From assembly GCA_021413595.1 (NCBI GenBank), contig JAIOQD010000309.1, positions 1-16,205 of the forward strand: 16,205 nucleotides of DNA, written 5' to 3'. Below the pieces are notes generated by a model, which saw nothing but the letters and a program-made list of their open reading frames with translations, was not told where the DNA came from and did not search any database. Each line of letters begins with the position of its first letter. The stretch's first letter is position 1. The position numbers and the translations under genes are program-made. This DNA is from Bacteroidota bacterium (GTDB lineage Bacteria; Bacteroidota; Bacteroidia; 2-12-FULL-35-15). Positions 7,664-14,279 of this stretch are shown here, piece by piece.

Positions 7664-7697
7664 TAGGAAATACACAGTTCAAATTAAAAAAACAGCT

Positions 7698-9170
7698 ATG
7701 CCAACACTTACCATGAAATACCCTGAAGTAAAAAATTATGTAGGCGGGAAATTTGTTCCTAATACTACTAATAAATTCCTGGATGTAATATCTCCTATTG
7801 ATGGAAGCATATTGTCGAAAGTGCCTCTTTCATCAAAAGAAGATTTAAATCAGGCTGTGATCGTTGCAAAAAAAGCGTTTGAAATATGGTCTAAAACACC
7901 CATTAAGGAACGTGTTCAGGTGTTTTTTAGATATAAAACGTTGTTGGAAAAACACATGTTGGAACTGTCTCAATTGGTGCAGGAAGAAAATGGAAAAACC
8001 TTGGATGAAGCGAGAGCTGAAGTTGAAAAAAGTATTGAATTAACTGAATTTGCATGCTCTCTTCCACAATTGGTAGGTGGCGAAATCCTTGAAGTAAGCA
8101 GAGGCGTTGAATGTCGTACTGATCATTATCCAATAGGTGTTGTGGCTTGTATTGTTCCTTTTAATTTCCCAAGTATGGTTCCTAATTGGACCATTCCAAA
8201 TGCAATTGCTTTAGGAAATACCATGATCTTAAAACCATCGGAATCGGTTCCTTTAAGCTCTCTTCGAATAGTTGAATTATTAAAAGAAGCAGGGTTACCT
8301 GATGGCGTATTGAACATTGTAAATGGCGATCGTGAAATTGTGGAAGCTATTTGTGATCATCCCGGAATAGAAGCAGTATCCTTTGTTGGCTCAACAAATG
8401 TCGCTAAAATTGTTTATGCAAGAGCTTCTTCAAATTACAAAAGAGCGCTAGCCTTAGGAGGTGCAAAAAATCATTTGATAGTATTGCCTGACGCGCATCC
8501 CTCAATGACAGCATCTAATGTTACTGCATCTATGTCGGGCTGTGCCGGACAACGTTGTATGGCTACATCAGCTATGGTTGCTGTAGGTGCTGTTGATCAT
8601 ATCATTGAACAGATCTGTGCAGAAGCACAAAAAGTAGTTCCTGGAGAAAATTTAGGACCTGTTATTTCAAAAGCTGCAAAAGAAAGAATTGAGAATTATA
8701 TTACTGAAGCAGAAAAACAAGGAGCTAAGATCTTAGTTGATGGTAGAAACTATGTTGTTAAAGGAAAAGAAAATGGTTTTTATGTAGGACCTACTGTTAT
8801 TGACTTTGTAACACCAACGATGAGTGTTGCAAAAGAAGAAATTTTCGGACCTGTAATTTCTATTATCAGAGCAAAAAATGTGGATGAAGCACTCGCTATT
8901 GAAAATGCAAATCCTTATGGGAACGCAGCAGCAGTATTTACTCAAAGTGGTGCAATGGCGCGTTATGTTATTGATCGTGCAAGTGCAGGTATGATTGGTG
9001 TGAATATTGGTGTGCCGGTACCAAGGGAGCCTTTTTCATTTGGTGGTTGGAATGATTCGAAATTTGGAGTAGGTGATCTAACTGGCAAAAGCTCCATTGA
9101 ATTCTGGACAAAATTGAAAAAAACAACCACCAAATGGAATGCGGAAGCAAAGACCAATTGGATGAGTTAA
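7698..9170 (+). CDS. mmsA: CoA-acylating (methyl)malonate-semialdehyde dehydrogenase
   Basis: A 490-residue cytoplasmic aldehyde dehydrogenase that converts methylmalonate semialdehyde to propionyl-CoA, or malonate semialdehyde to acetyl-CoA, using NAD+ and CoA and releasing CO2. Signature segments are those of the MMSDH branch: R-G-V-E-C-R-T-D-H-Y-P-I-G-V-V-A (~135-150), P-F-N-F-P-S-M-V-P (~154-162), F-V-G-S-T (~229-233), A-L-G-G-A-K-N-H (~252-259), G-C-A-G-Q-R-C-M-A with catalytic Cys ~287, then E-I-F-G-P and V-P-V-P-R-E-P-F-S-F-G-G-W. The general-base Glu of hydrolytic ALDHs is replaced in the L-G-G-A-K-N region, as expected for the CoA-dependent type. Length is normal. A class III aminotransferase follows on the same strand after 157 bases, the partner expected for beta-alanine or 3-aminoisobutyrate catabolism; myo-inositol and valine routes are alternatives. 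Confidence 0.92.
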   Translation: MPTLTMKYPEVKNYVGGKFVPNTTNKFLDVISPIDGSILSKVPLSSKEDLNQAVIVAKKAFEIWSKTPIKERVQVFFRYKTLLEKHMLELSQLVQEENGKTLDEARAEVEKSIELTEFACSLPQLVGGEILEVSRGVECRTDHYPIGVVACIVPFNFPSMVPNWTIPNAIALGNTMILKPSESVPLSSLRIVELLKEAGLPDGVLNIVNGDREIVEAICDHPGIEAVSFVGSTNVAKIVYARASSNYKRALALGGAKNHLIVLPDAHPSMTASNVTASMSGCAGQRCMATSAMVAVGAVDHIIEQICAEAQKVVPGENLGPVISKAAKERIENYITEAEKQGAKILVDGRNYVVKGKENGFYVGPTVIDFVTPTMSVAKEEIFGPVISIIRAKNVDEALAIENANPYGNAAAVFTQSGAMARYVIDRASAGMIGVNIGVPVPREPFSFGGWNDSKFGVGDLTGKSSIEFWTKLKKTTTKWNAEAKTNWMS

Positions 9171-9201
9171 AACTTTGTGGATTATTTTCAGTTTTACTAC
9201 T

Positions 9202-9281
9202 TAAGGCACTAAGACCACATAGAAAACACTAAGAATAATAAAGATTTAAACTTTGTGAAACTTAGTGGGCTTAGTGCCTTA
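9202..9281. repeat. Inverted repeat of taaggcactaag / cttagtgcctta type
   Basis: The exact 12 bp arms 9202-9213 and 9270-9281 pair, as does an inner pair cactaag 9227-9233 with cttagtg 9261-9267. The element fills most of the gap between the dehydrogenase and the aminotransferase. A related single half occurs at about 14069-14093 (accactaaggcactgag), so this is a dispersed repeat. It could reduce read-through between the two genes. Confidence 0.7.
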
Positions 9282-9327
9282 GTGGTGATTTTTTTAAAAT
9301 AAATTCTATTCACTCAAAAATAATTTT

Positions 9328-10686
9328 ATGTTAACAAAAACATCTTCAACATCAAGCAAAGAAGAAATTCTAAAAAATAATTTAGAACATACTATCTTCT
9401 CCTGGTCAAAACAAAGTGGTTTAAATCCGATAAATGTAGCAAGCGCTAAAGGTGTTTATTTAACAGATAGAAGTGGTAAACGTTATTTGGATTTTACTTC
9501 TCAGTTAATGAATGTAAACATCGGTCATGGCGACCCTCGTGTTACGGAAGCTGTTGTAAGACAGATGAACGAAGTTAGTTATGTAAACCCCGGTATGGCC
9601 ACTGAAGCAAGAGGTTTGCTTGGTAAAAAATTAGCAGAGATCACTCCCGGTACTTTAAGCCGAACTTTTTTCACAAACGGAGGTACAGAAGCCGTTGAAC
9701 ATGCAATTAAATTGGCACGTTTACATACAGGTCGTCATAAAATAATTACCTTATTTCAAAGTTACCATGGTGCTACTTATGGAGCCTTAAGTGCAGGTGG
9801 CGATCCACGTGGCTTGCCGCACGATAGCCAGGGTGTACCCAATATTATTCACGTGGAGAACCCTTATTTCTATCGTTGTCCTTGGAATAGCGAAACTCCT
9901 GAAGACTGCGCTGAAAATGCAGCAGCTCATCTGGAACGCATTGTGAAATATGAAGGTCCGCAACACATTGCCGCGATTTTAATGGAAGGTGAAAGTGGTT
10001 CATCGGGCTGTATAAAATATCCAAAAGGATATTGGAAAAAAGTAAAAGCTATTGCTGATAAATATGGCATCTTAACTATTGCCGATGAAGTAATGAGTGG
10101 TTTTGGTCGCACAGGCAAATGGTTTGGTATCGATCATCATGATGTGGAACCTGATATTATGTGTATGGCAAAAGGTATTACTGCCGGTTACATTCCTTTA
10201 GGAGGTATGATTGTAAAAGAAGAAATTGTAAAAGCATTTGATAACAAACCTTTACCTATTGGTTTAACCTATTCTGCTCATGCTGTTGCATGCGCTGCTG
10301 CTAACGCGGTTATTGATATCTATGAAAAAGATAATTTAATTGAAAACGCTGCAAACATGGGACGTTACCTTGATGCTCAGGTTGAAAAATTAAAGGATAA
10401 ACATCCAAGCATTGGTGATTTCCGCAATACCGGCTTATTAGGCTGTATTGAATTAGTAAAAAACAGGAAAACAAAAGAGCCAATGGCTCCATGGAATGCA
10501 GCGCCAAATGAAATGGAAATAATGAATAAAGTAGCAGCCAAATTAACTGAATTAGGCATGTTTACCTTTGTTCGTTGGAACTGGATCTTTACAGCTCCTC
10601 CATTAATAATCACAAAAGATCAAATGGATGAAGGATTAGATATCATTTCAAAAGGGATCGCGATTGCAGATGAGTATTGTAATTGA
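9328..10686 (+). CDS. Class III PLP-dependent aminotransferase (omega-amino acid:pyruvate type)
   Basis: A 452-residue fold-type I, class III aminotransferase. Visible signatures are F-F-T-N-G-G-T-E-A-V-E-H-A-I-K-L-A-R (~114-131), S-Y-H-G-A-T (145-150, PLP ring stacking), I-L-M-E-G-E-S-G-S-S-G, I-A-D-E-V-M-S-G-F-G-R-T-G (PLP-nitrogen Asp ~253), and M-A-K-G-I-T-A-G-Y with the Schiff-base Lys ~282. The core most resembles taurine:pyruvate and beta-alanine:pyruvate aminotransferases. Next to an mmsA-type dehydrogenase, the simplest reading is that it makes malonate semialdehyde from beta-alanine (or methylmalonate semialdehyde from 3-aminoisobutyrate), which the dehydrogenase turns into acyl-CoA. 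Substrate choice cannot be fixed from sequence; taurine, GABA or another omega-amine remains possible. The start at ATG 9328 gives a short polar N-terminal extension before the conserved region. Confidence 0.88.
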   Translation: MLTKTSSTSSKEEILKNNLEHTIFSWSKQSGLNPINVASAKGVYLTDRSGKRYLDFTSQLMNVNIGHGDPRVTEAVVRQMNEVSYVNPGMATEARGLLGKKLAEITPGTLSRTFFTNGGTEAVEHAIKLARLHTGRHKIITLFQSYHGATYGALSAGGDPRGLPHDSQGVPNIIHVENPYFYRCPWNSETPEDCAENAAAHLERIVKYEGPQHIAAILMEGESGSSGCIKYPKGYWKKVKAIADKYGILTIADEVMSGFGRTGKWFGIDHHDVEPDIMCMAKGITAGYIPLGGMIVKEEIVKAFDNKPLPIGLTYSAHAVACAAANAVIDIYEKDNLIENAANMGRYLDAQVEKLKDKHPSIGDFRNTGLLGCIELVKNRKTKEPMAPWNAAPNEMEIMNKVAAKLTELGMFTFVRWNWIFTAPPLIITKDQMDEGLDIISKGIAIADEYCN

Positions 10687-10705
10687 GTTGATTTGGCAAG
10701 ATACT

Positions 10706-11262
10706 ATTGAAAAGAACAATTGGTTCTATAGATTGTAACAAGTGATTTTAATTCGTTGCTTTGAAAAGAACTATCTGTTCGATAGATATTGTAACAAATG
10801 ATCTTAATCCGTTGTTTTGAAAAGAACAATCTGCGCGATAGATATTGTAACAACGAACTTTAATTTGTTGTTTTGAAAAGAACAATCTGCGCAATAGATA
10901 TTGTAACAACGAATTTTAATTTGTTGGTTTAAAAGGAGAACTATCGGCTCGAAAAGATATTGTAACAATGAACTTTAATTTGTTGGTTTAAAAGGAGAAC
11001 CATCGGTTCGAAAAGATATTGTAACAATGAACTTTAATTTGTTGGTTTAAAAGGAGAACCATCGGCTCGAAAAGATATTGTAACAATGAACTTTAATTTG
11101 TTGGTTTAAAAGGAGAACCATCGGTTCGATAGATATTGAACAACGAACTTTAATTTGTCGGTTAAAAAAAAGAACCATCGGTTCGATAGATATTGTAACA
11201 ACGGATTTTAATCCGTTGCTCTGAAAGCCAAAAACTAATAGTTGAGAACCATAGGTTCGACA
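10706..11262 (+). repeat. Tandem array of nine 56-59 bp REP-like units plus a degenerate one
   Basis: A landmark attgtaaca (attgaaca in unit 8) begins at 10732, 10788, 10844, 10900, 10959, 11018, 11077, 11135 and 11192, giving periods of 56, 56, 56, 59, 59, 59, 58 and 57. Each unit has a small hairpin (best form gaacc-atc-ggttc, 13 bp), a linker gatattgtaacaa, and a larger hairpin (best form cggattttaatccg). A last degenerate unit ends in a gaacc-ata-ggttc hairpin at 11246-11258. Units 2-4 have decayed small hairpins (aacaatctgcgc); units 5-8 carry a gga insertion. There are no unique spacers, so this is not CRISPR. It directly precedes the HUH transposase gene. An open frame on the minus strand (11047-11265) is a by-product of the repeats. 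Confidence 0.9.
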
Positions 11263-11304
11263 CATATTTTTAACTAGGTTTTACTCAATAAATTGTAGAT
11301 AACA

Positions 11305-11766
11305 ATGGCAAATACATACCATCAAATATATATTCAAACTGTTTTTGCTGTTAAATATCGCGCTGCTGTTATTAATCACGAATGGAAAAGCACTCTTTTT
11401 GCTGTCATCGGTAATTTGATTAATGAAGCAGGTTGTAAAACCATTATCGTTAATGGTGTTCAAGATCATGTTCATTGTTTTATAGGTTTAAAACCTGTTG
11501 TTTCTGTTTCTGAATTAATGAAAACAGTGAAAGCCAAGTCCTCAAAATATATTAATGATAATAAATTAACCAACACTCGGTTTGAATGGCAGGAGGGGTA
11601 TGGTGTGTTTTCTTACGGTCAATATCAAATTGATAAGGTATATAAGTATATACAAAATCAGGAAGAACATCATAAAAAGCAAACTTTTAGAGAAGAGTAT
11701 TTGGATTTTTTGAAAAAATTTAAAGTGCCTTACGATGAAAGATATATTTTTGAAGAGTTGAAATAA
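11305..11766 (+). CDS. IS200-like/REP-associated HUH (Y1) transposase
   Basis: A 153-residue single-domain Y1 transposase that cuts and joins single-stranded DNA at hairpin-marked ends through a 5'-phosphotyrosine link. The N terminus Y-H-Q-I-Y-I-Q-T-V-F-A-V-K is the usual first strand. The metal-binding HUH motif is H55-V56-H57 in Q-D-H-V-H-C-F-I-G-L, and the likely nucleophile is Tyr115 in Y-I-Q-N-Q (Y-x-x-x-Q). All expected residues and the full length are present, so it is probably intact. It is flanked on both sides by palindromes of the same family, which points to a REP-associated transposase (RAYT) more than a plain IS200 copy. The ATG at 11305 gives the family's usual N terminus; there is no strong ribosome-binding site. 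Confidence 0.9.
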   Translation: MANTYHQIYIQTVFAVKYRAAVINHEWKSTLFAVIGNLINEAGCKTIIVNGVQDHVHCFIGLKPVVSVSELMKTVKAKSSKYINDNKLTNTRFEWQEGYGVFSYGQYQIDKVYKYIQNQEEHHKKQTFREEYLDFLKKFKVPYDERYIFEELK

Positions 11767-11775
11767 ATATGATCC

Positions 11776-11860
11776 GAGCCTACGGCTCTTAATAAAAATC
11801 AGATATTCTAAATCAACGGATTAAAATCCGTTGTTATAAGATTAAGCGAGCCTTCGGCTC
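11776..11860 (+). repeat. Three REP-like hairpins downstream of the transposase
   Basis: Hairpins: gagcc-tac-ggctc at 11776-11788, a 20 bp near-perfect palindrome with 9 bp arms caacggatt/aatccgttg at 11814-11833, and gagcc-ttc-ggctc at 11848-11860. Between the first two, agatattctaaatcaacgga echoes the array linker. These run in the same orientation as the upstream array and bracket the transposase gene. They end 18 bases before the ispH start. Confidence 0.85.
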
Positions 11861-11877
11861 TCCACAAATAAAAATAA

Positions 11878-13119
11878 ATGAAAAGTTTTAACATACCCGA
11901 ATTTTATAAAAGCCCGGTAATTTCAAGGGTAAAAGAAATTCGAAAAATAACTGATCCGCGCAAGAAAGATTTCAGTCCTACATTGCTTGATTTTGGGCCG
12001 ATTCGTTTTTATATAGCACGTCATTTTGGTTTTTGTTATGGTGTTGAAAATGCAATTGAGATCGCATACAAAGCCATTGAAGAAAACTCTGGCAAGCGTA
12101 TATTTTTGCTCAGTCAAATGATCCATAATCAGGATGTAAACAAAGATCTGTTGCAGCTTGGCGCGAAATTCTTAATGGACACTTCAGGTAACCAGATCAT
12201 TCCATTCACTGAATTGAATAAAGACGATATTGTTATTATACCCGCTTTTGGAACTACATTAAAGATTGAAGAGGCTCTTAATAAGATTGGTATTGAAGTT
12301 CGTAAATATGATACTACTTGTCCTTTTGTAGATCGCGTTTGGAAAAAAGCAGAAAAGCTTGGTGAAGATAATTATACGATCATTATTCATGGTAAAGATA
12401 AGCATGAAGAAACGCGTGCAACATTTTCGCGTAGTGAAAAAAATGCTCCATCTATTATTGTTAAAGACATTCATGAGTCAAGAGTATTGGGTGAATTTAT
12501 TTTAAGCAACATTTCTATTGATGAATTTGAGACGGTCTTTAAAGGAAAATACTCCGATAATTTTGATCCAAAAGAACATTTAATTAAGGTGGGCATAATT
12601 AATCAAACCACCATGCTTGCTACCGAAACACAGGAAATTGTTGATTATTTTAAAGCTATCATGATTCAAAAATATACTGCTGCAGATTTGAAAAATCATT
12701 TTGCCGATACCCGTGATACCTTGTGTTATGCAACAAATGAAAATCAAGATTCGACCTACGGTTTACTTGAAAAGGATGCTGATCTAGCAATAGTTGTGGG
12801 TGGGTATAACAGTTCGAATACATCACATATTGTTGAATTGTGCGAACTAAAATTGCCTACTTATTTTATTTCATCGGCAGAAGAAATAGTGTCGGAGAGT
12901 CGTATTAAACATTTTCATTTTTCGGATCAGAAACATTTAGTTACCGATAATTATTTGCCCATAAAAGCTCCTATCGACATTATACTTACAAGTGGTGCAT
13001 CTTGCCCCGATTCATTGGTGGATGCAGTACTTCAAAAAATACTTTCATTTTATCCCGATGCAAAAAAGGTGAATGAGGTAATCAAGGAAATTGAAACTTT
13101 TCAGAAGCATCAACTATAA
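11878..13119 (+). CDS. ispH: 4-hydroxy-3-methylbut-2-enyl diphosphate reductase, long form
   Basis: IspH (LytB), 413 residues, the last step of the MEP isoprenoid pathway: a [4Fe-4S] enzyme reducing HMBPP to IPP and DMAPP. The three cluster Cys lie in F-G-F-C-Y-G-V-E-N-A (C53), Y-D-T-T-C-P-F-V (C148) and D-T-L-C-Y-A-T-N-E-N-Q (C283), matching E. coli Cys12, 96 and 197. Also seen are the H-G-K-D-K-H-E-E-T substrate loop (171-179) and G-G-Y-N-S-S-N-T (308-315). It has a ~45-residue N-terminal extension and insertions relative to the ~315-residue E. coli enzyme, like the long IspH of cyanobacteria, plants and some Bacteroidota. An extra Cys (C376, S-G-A-S-C-P-D) replaces the E. coli A-S-A-P-D, as in other long forms. 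The ATG follows the transposase hairpins by 18 bases, so its promoter may lie within or upstream of them. Confidence 0.93.
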   Translation: MKSFNIPEFYKSPVISRVKEIRKITDPRKKDFSPTLLDFGPIRFYIARHFGFCYGVENAIEIAYKAIEENSGKRIFLLSQMIHNQDVNKDLLQLGAKFLMDTSGNQIIPFTELNKDDIVIIPAFGTTLKIEEALNKIGIEVRKYDTTCPFVDRVWKKAEKLGEDNYTIIIHGKDKHEETRATFSRSEKNAPSIIVKDIHESRVLGEFILSNISIDEFETVFKGKYSDNFDPKEHLIKVGIINQTTMLATETQEIVDYFKAIMIQKYTAADLKNHFADTRDTLCYATNENQDSTYGLLEKDADLAIVVGGYNSSNTSHIVELCELKLPTYFISSAEEIVSESRIKHFHFSDQKHLVTDNYLPIKAPIDIILTSGASCPDSLVDAVLQKILSFYPDAKKVNEVIKEIETFQKHQL

Positions 13120-13171
13120 TATAACAGCATTCCGATTCATCGCTGAGTCAAGTGATGTTGTTGTAAAATGA

Positions 13172-14047
13172 ATGATTATGTTGAACACGGATAATAAAAA
13201 TATCATTTTTGATCATAATTATCAGCGTCTTAAGCGTTCTGTTTTATTCTGCCTATTATTACTATTACTGCCGTTTATAGTTTCCGCACAAAAAAAATGT
13301 ACAGTAACCAATCAAACATTCCAATCTGGAGAGTACCTTAATTACGTAATAAATTACAATTGGGGAGCTATTTGGCTTACTACTGGAGAAGTCGGGTTTT
13401 CTGCCACCACCAAGGATTTGAACGGGCGAAAGGTTTACCACTTTATGGGAATAGGTGGAACTTATCAAAAATACGATTGGTTTTTTAAAGTACGTGATAA
13501 ATACGAATCCTATGCCGATACCACAACATTAAGGCCAATACGTTTTATTAGGGAAGTGAATGAAGGCAGTAATTATGCAAAAGATGATTATGTTTTTAGT
13601 AATCTAAAAAACAAAATTTATTCATCCTCACAAAGAAATAAAAAAAATGTAAAGCAGGATTCTATAACCATCAATTCCTGCACCAATGATGTTCTTACGG
13701 CTATATATTACGCCCGCTGTCTTGATTTCTCAAGCTACAAGCCCAATGATACTATACCAATCACATTTGTGCTCGATGCTGAAGTTTATTTTTCTTATAT
13801 TATTTATTTGGGAAAAGAAGTAATTAATAGCGAGTTATTAGGGAATGTACGTTGTATAAAATTTAGTCCGAAGTTAATCAAAGGAACAATTTTTAAAGAA
13901 GGGGCGGGGATGACAGTTTGGGTTACAGATGATATGAATAAAATACCCGTTTATGTTGAAACCCCAATTATTGTAGGTACTATAAAAGTGAATCTAAATA
14001 AATATTCAGGTTTACGAAATAAGATTGAATGTATTGTTCCAAAATAA
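13172..14047 (+). CDS. Exported DUF3108-family protein
   Basis: A 291-residue protein with an N-terminal export signal: a basic/polar start, a Leu-rich core (~22-39, V-L-F-C-L-L-L-L-L-L-P-F-I-V-S-A) and a likely cut after S-A-Q or nearby. The mature start F-Q-S-G-E-Y-L-N-Y-V-I-N-Y-N-W-G-A-I-W-L-T-T-G-E-V matches the DUF3108 pattern (G-E-x-L-x-Y-x-V-x-Y...G). Later segments include F-M-G-I-G-G-T, F-F-K-V-R-D-K-Y-E-S-Y, R-P-I-R-F-I-R-E and V-W-V-T-D-D-M-N-K-I-P-V-Y-V-E-T-P-I, all typical of the family. Members are predicted periplasmic or outer-membrane beta-rich proteins of unknown role. It follows ispH by 52 bases on the same strand, so co-transcription is plausible. ATG 13172 is used; ATG 13178 is an equal alternative. 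Confidence 0.82.
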   Translation: MIMLNTDNKNIIFDHNYQRLKRSVLFCLLLLLLPFIVSAQKKCTVTNQTFQSGEYLNYVINYNWGAIWLTTGEVGFSATTKDLNGRKVYHFMGIGGTYQKYDWFFKVRDKYESYADTTTLRPIRFIREVNEGSNYAKDDYVFSNLKNKIYSSSQRNKKNVKQDSITINSCTNDVLTAIYYARCLDFSSYKPNDTIPITFVLDAEVYFSYIIYLGKEVINSELLGNVRCIKFSPKLIKGTIFKEGAGMTVWVTDDMNKIPVYVETPIIVGTIKVNLNKYSGLRNKIECIVPK

Positions 14048-14129
14048 AAATACTCCTCTGGAAAATTAACCACTAAGGCACTGAGATCACTGAGTTTCTC
14101 TTTAAGTTAAATGTACCATTTGAAATCAA

Positions 14130-14223
14130 TGTCATCCCGATTGGCTTTTGCCAAGAGGGATCTTGTTTATTATAATCTGTATTATTAATAAATAAGATCC
14201 CTCTCGAAAAGCTCGGGATGACA
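14130..14223. repeat. Nested long inverted repeat (tgtcatcccga / tcgggatgaca)
   Basis: The outer arms 14130-14140 and 14213-14223 pair perfectly over 11 bp; the inner arms 14155-14164 (gagggatctt) and 14194-14203 (aagatccctc) pair perfectly over 10 bp. The left arm contains its own mini-hairpin ttggc-tttt-gccaa (14141-14154), while the right arm has tcgaaaagc there instead. I recognise the tgtcatcccga...gagggatct sequence as a dispersed intergenic repeat of Bacteroidota. It lies between converging genes (DUF3108 gene on +, hemCD on -) and could end both transcripts. Confidence 0.75.
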
Positions 14224-14279
14224 GAAAGGGATAGATTCAGCAAGAGTCGAGAATAGCCTTTTTGTTTCTTTGTTTTTAA

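Larger units (their letters stand above)
11305..11860 (+). mobile_element. RAYT/REP module: transposase plus its 3' hairpins
   Basis: The intact HUH transposase and the hairpins after it form the core of a REP-associated unit; the tandem array at 10706-11262 is the 5' part. I see no terminal inverted repeats or target duplication, as expected for HUH elements, so the true borders cannot be set from one copy. RAYT genes are usually domesticated single-copy genes rather than freely moving elements. Confidence 0.55.

Noticed and set aside
10706..11262. CRISPR array
   Set aside because: The whole 56-59 bp unit repeats, with no unique spacers between short constant repeats, and no cas genes are present. 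The internal double-hairpin pattern and the adjacent HUH transposase fit REP-like elements.
11047..11265. Small protein-coding gene on the minus strand
   Set aside because: The 72-residue frame is made wholly of the 56-59 bp repeats and shares its 'protein' motif with the frame at 578-766, which lies in the other hairpin cluster. Shared DNA repeats explain the similarity.
11878..13119. Cys376 as the third IspH cluster ligand
   Set aside because: The match to the E. coli ligand region D-x-C-Y-A-T is Cys283; Cys376 is in the loop that is A-S-A-P-D in E. coli, so it is an extra conserved Cys of long forms.
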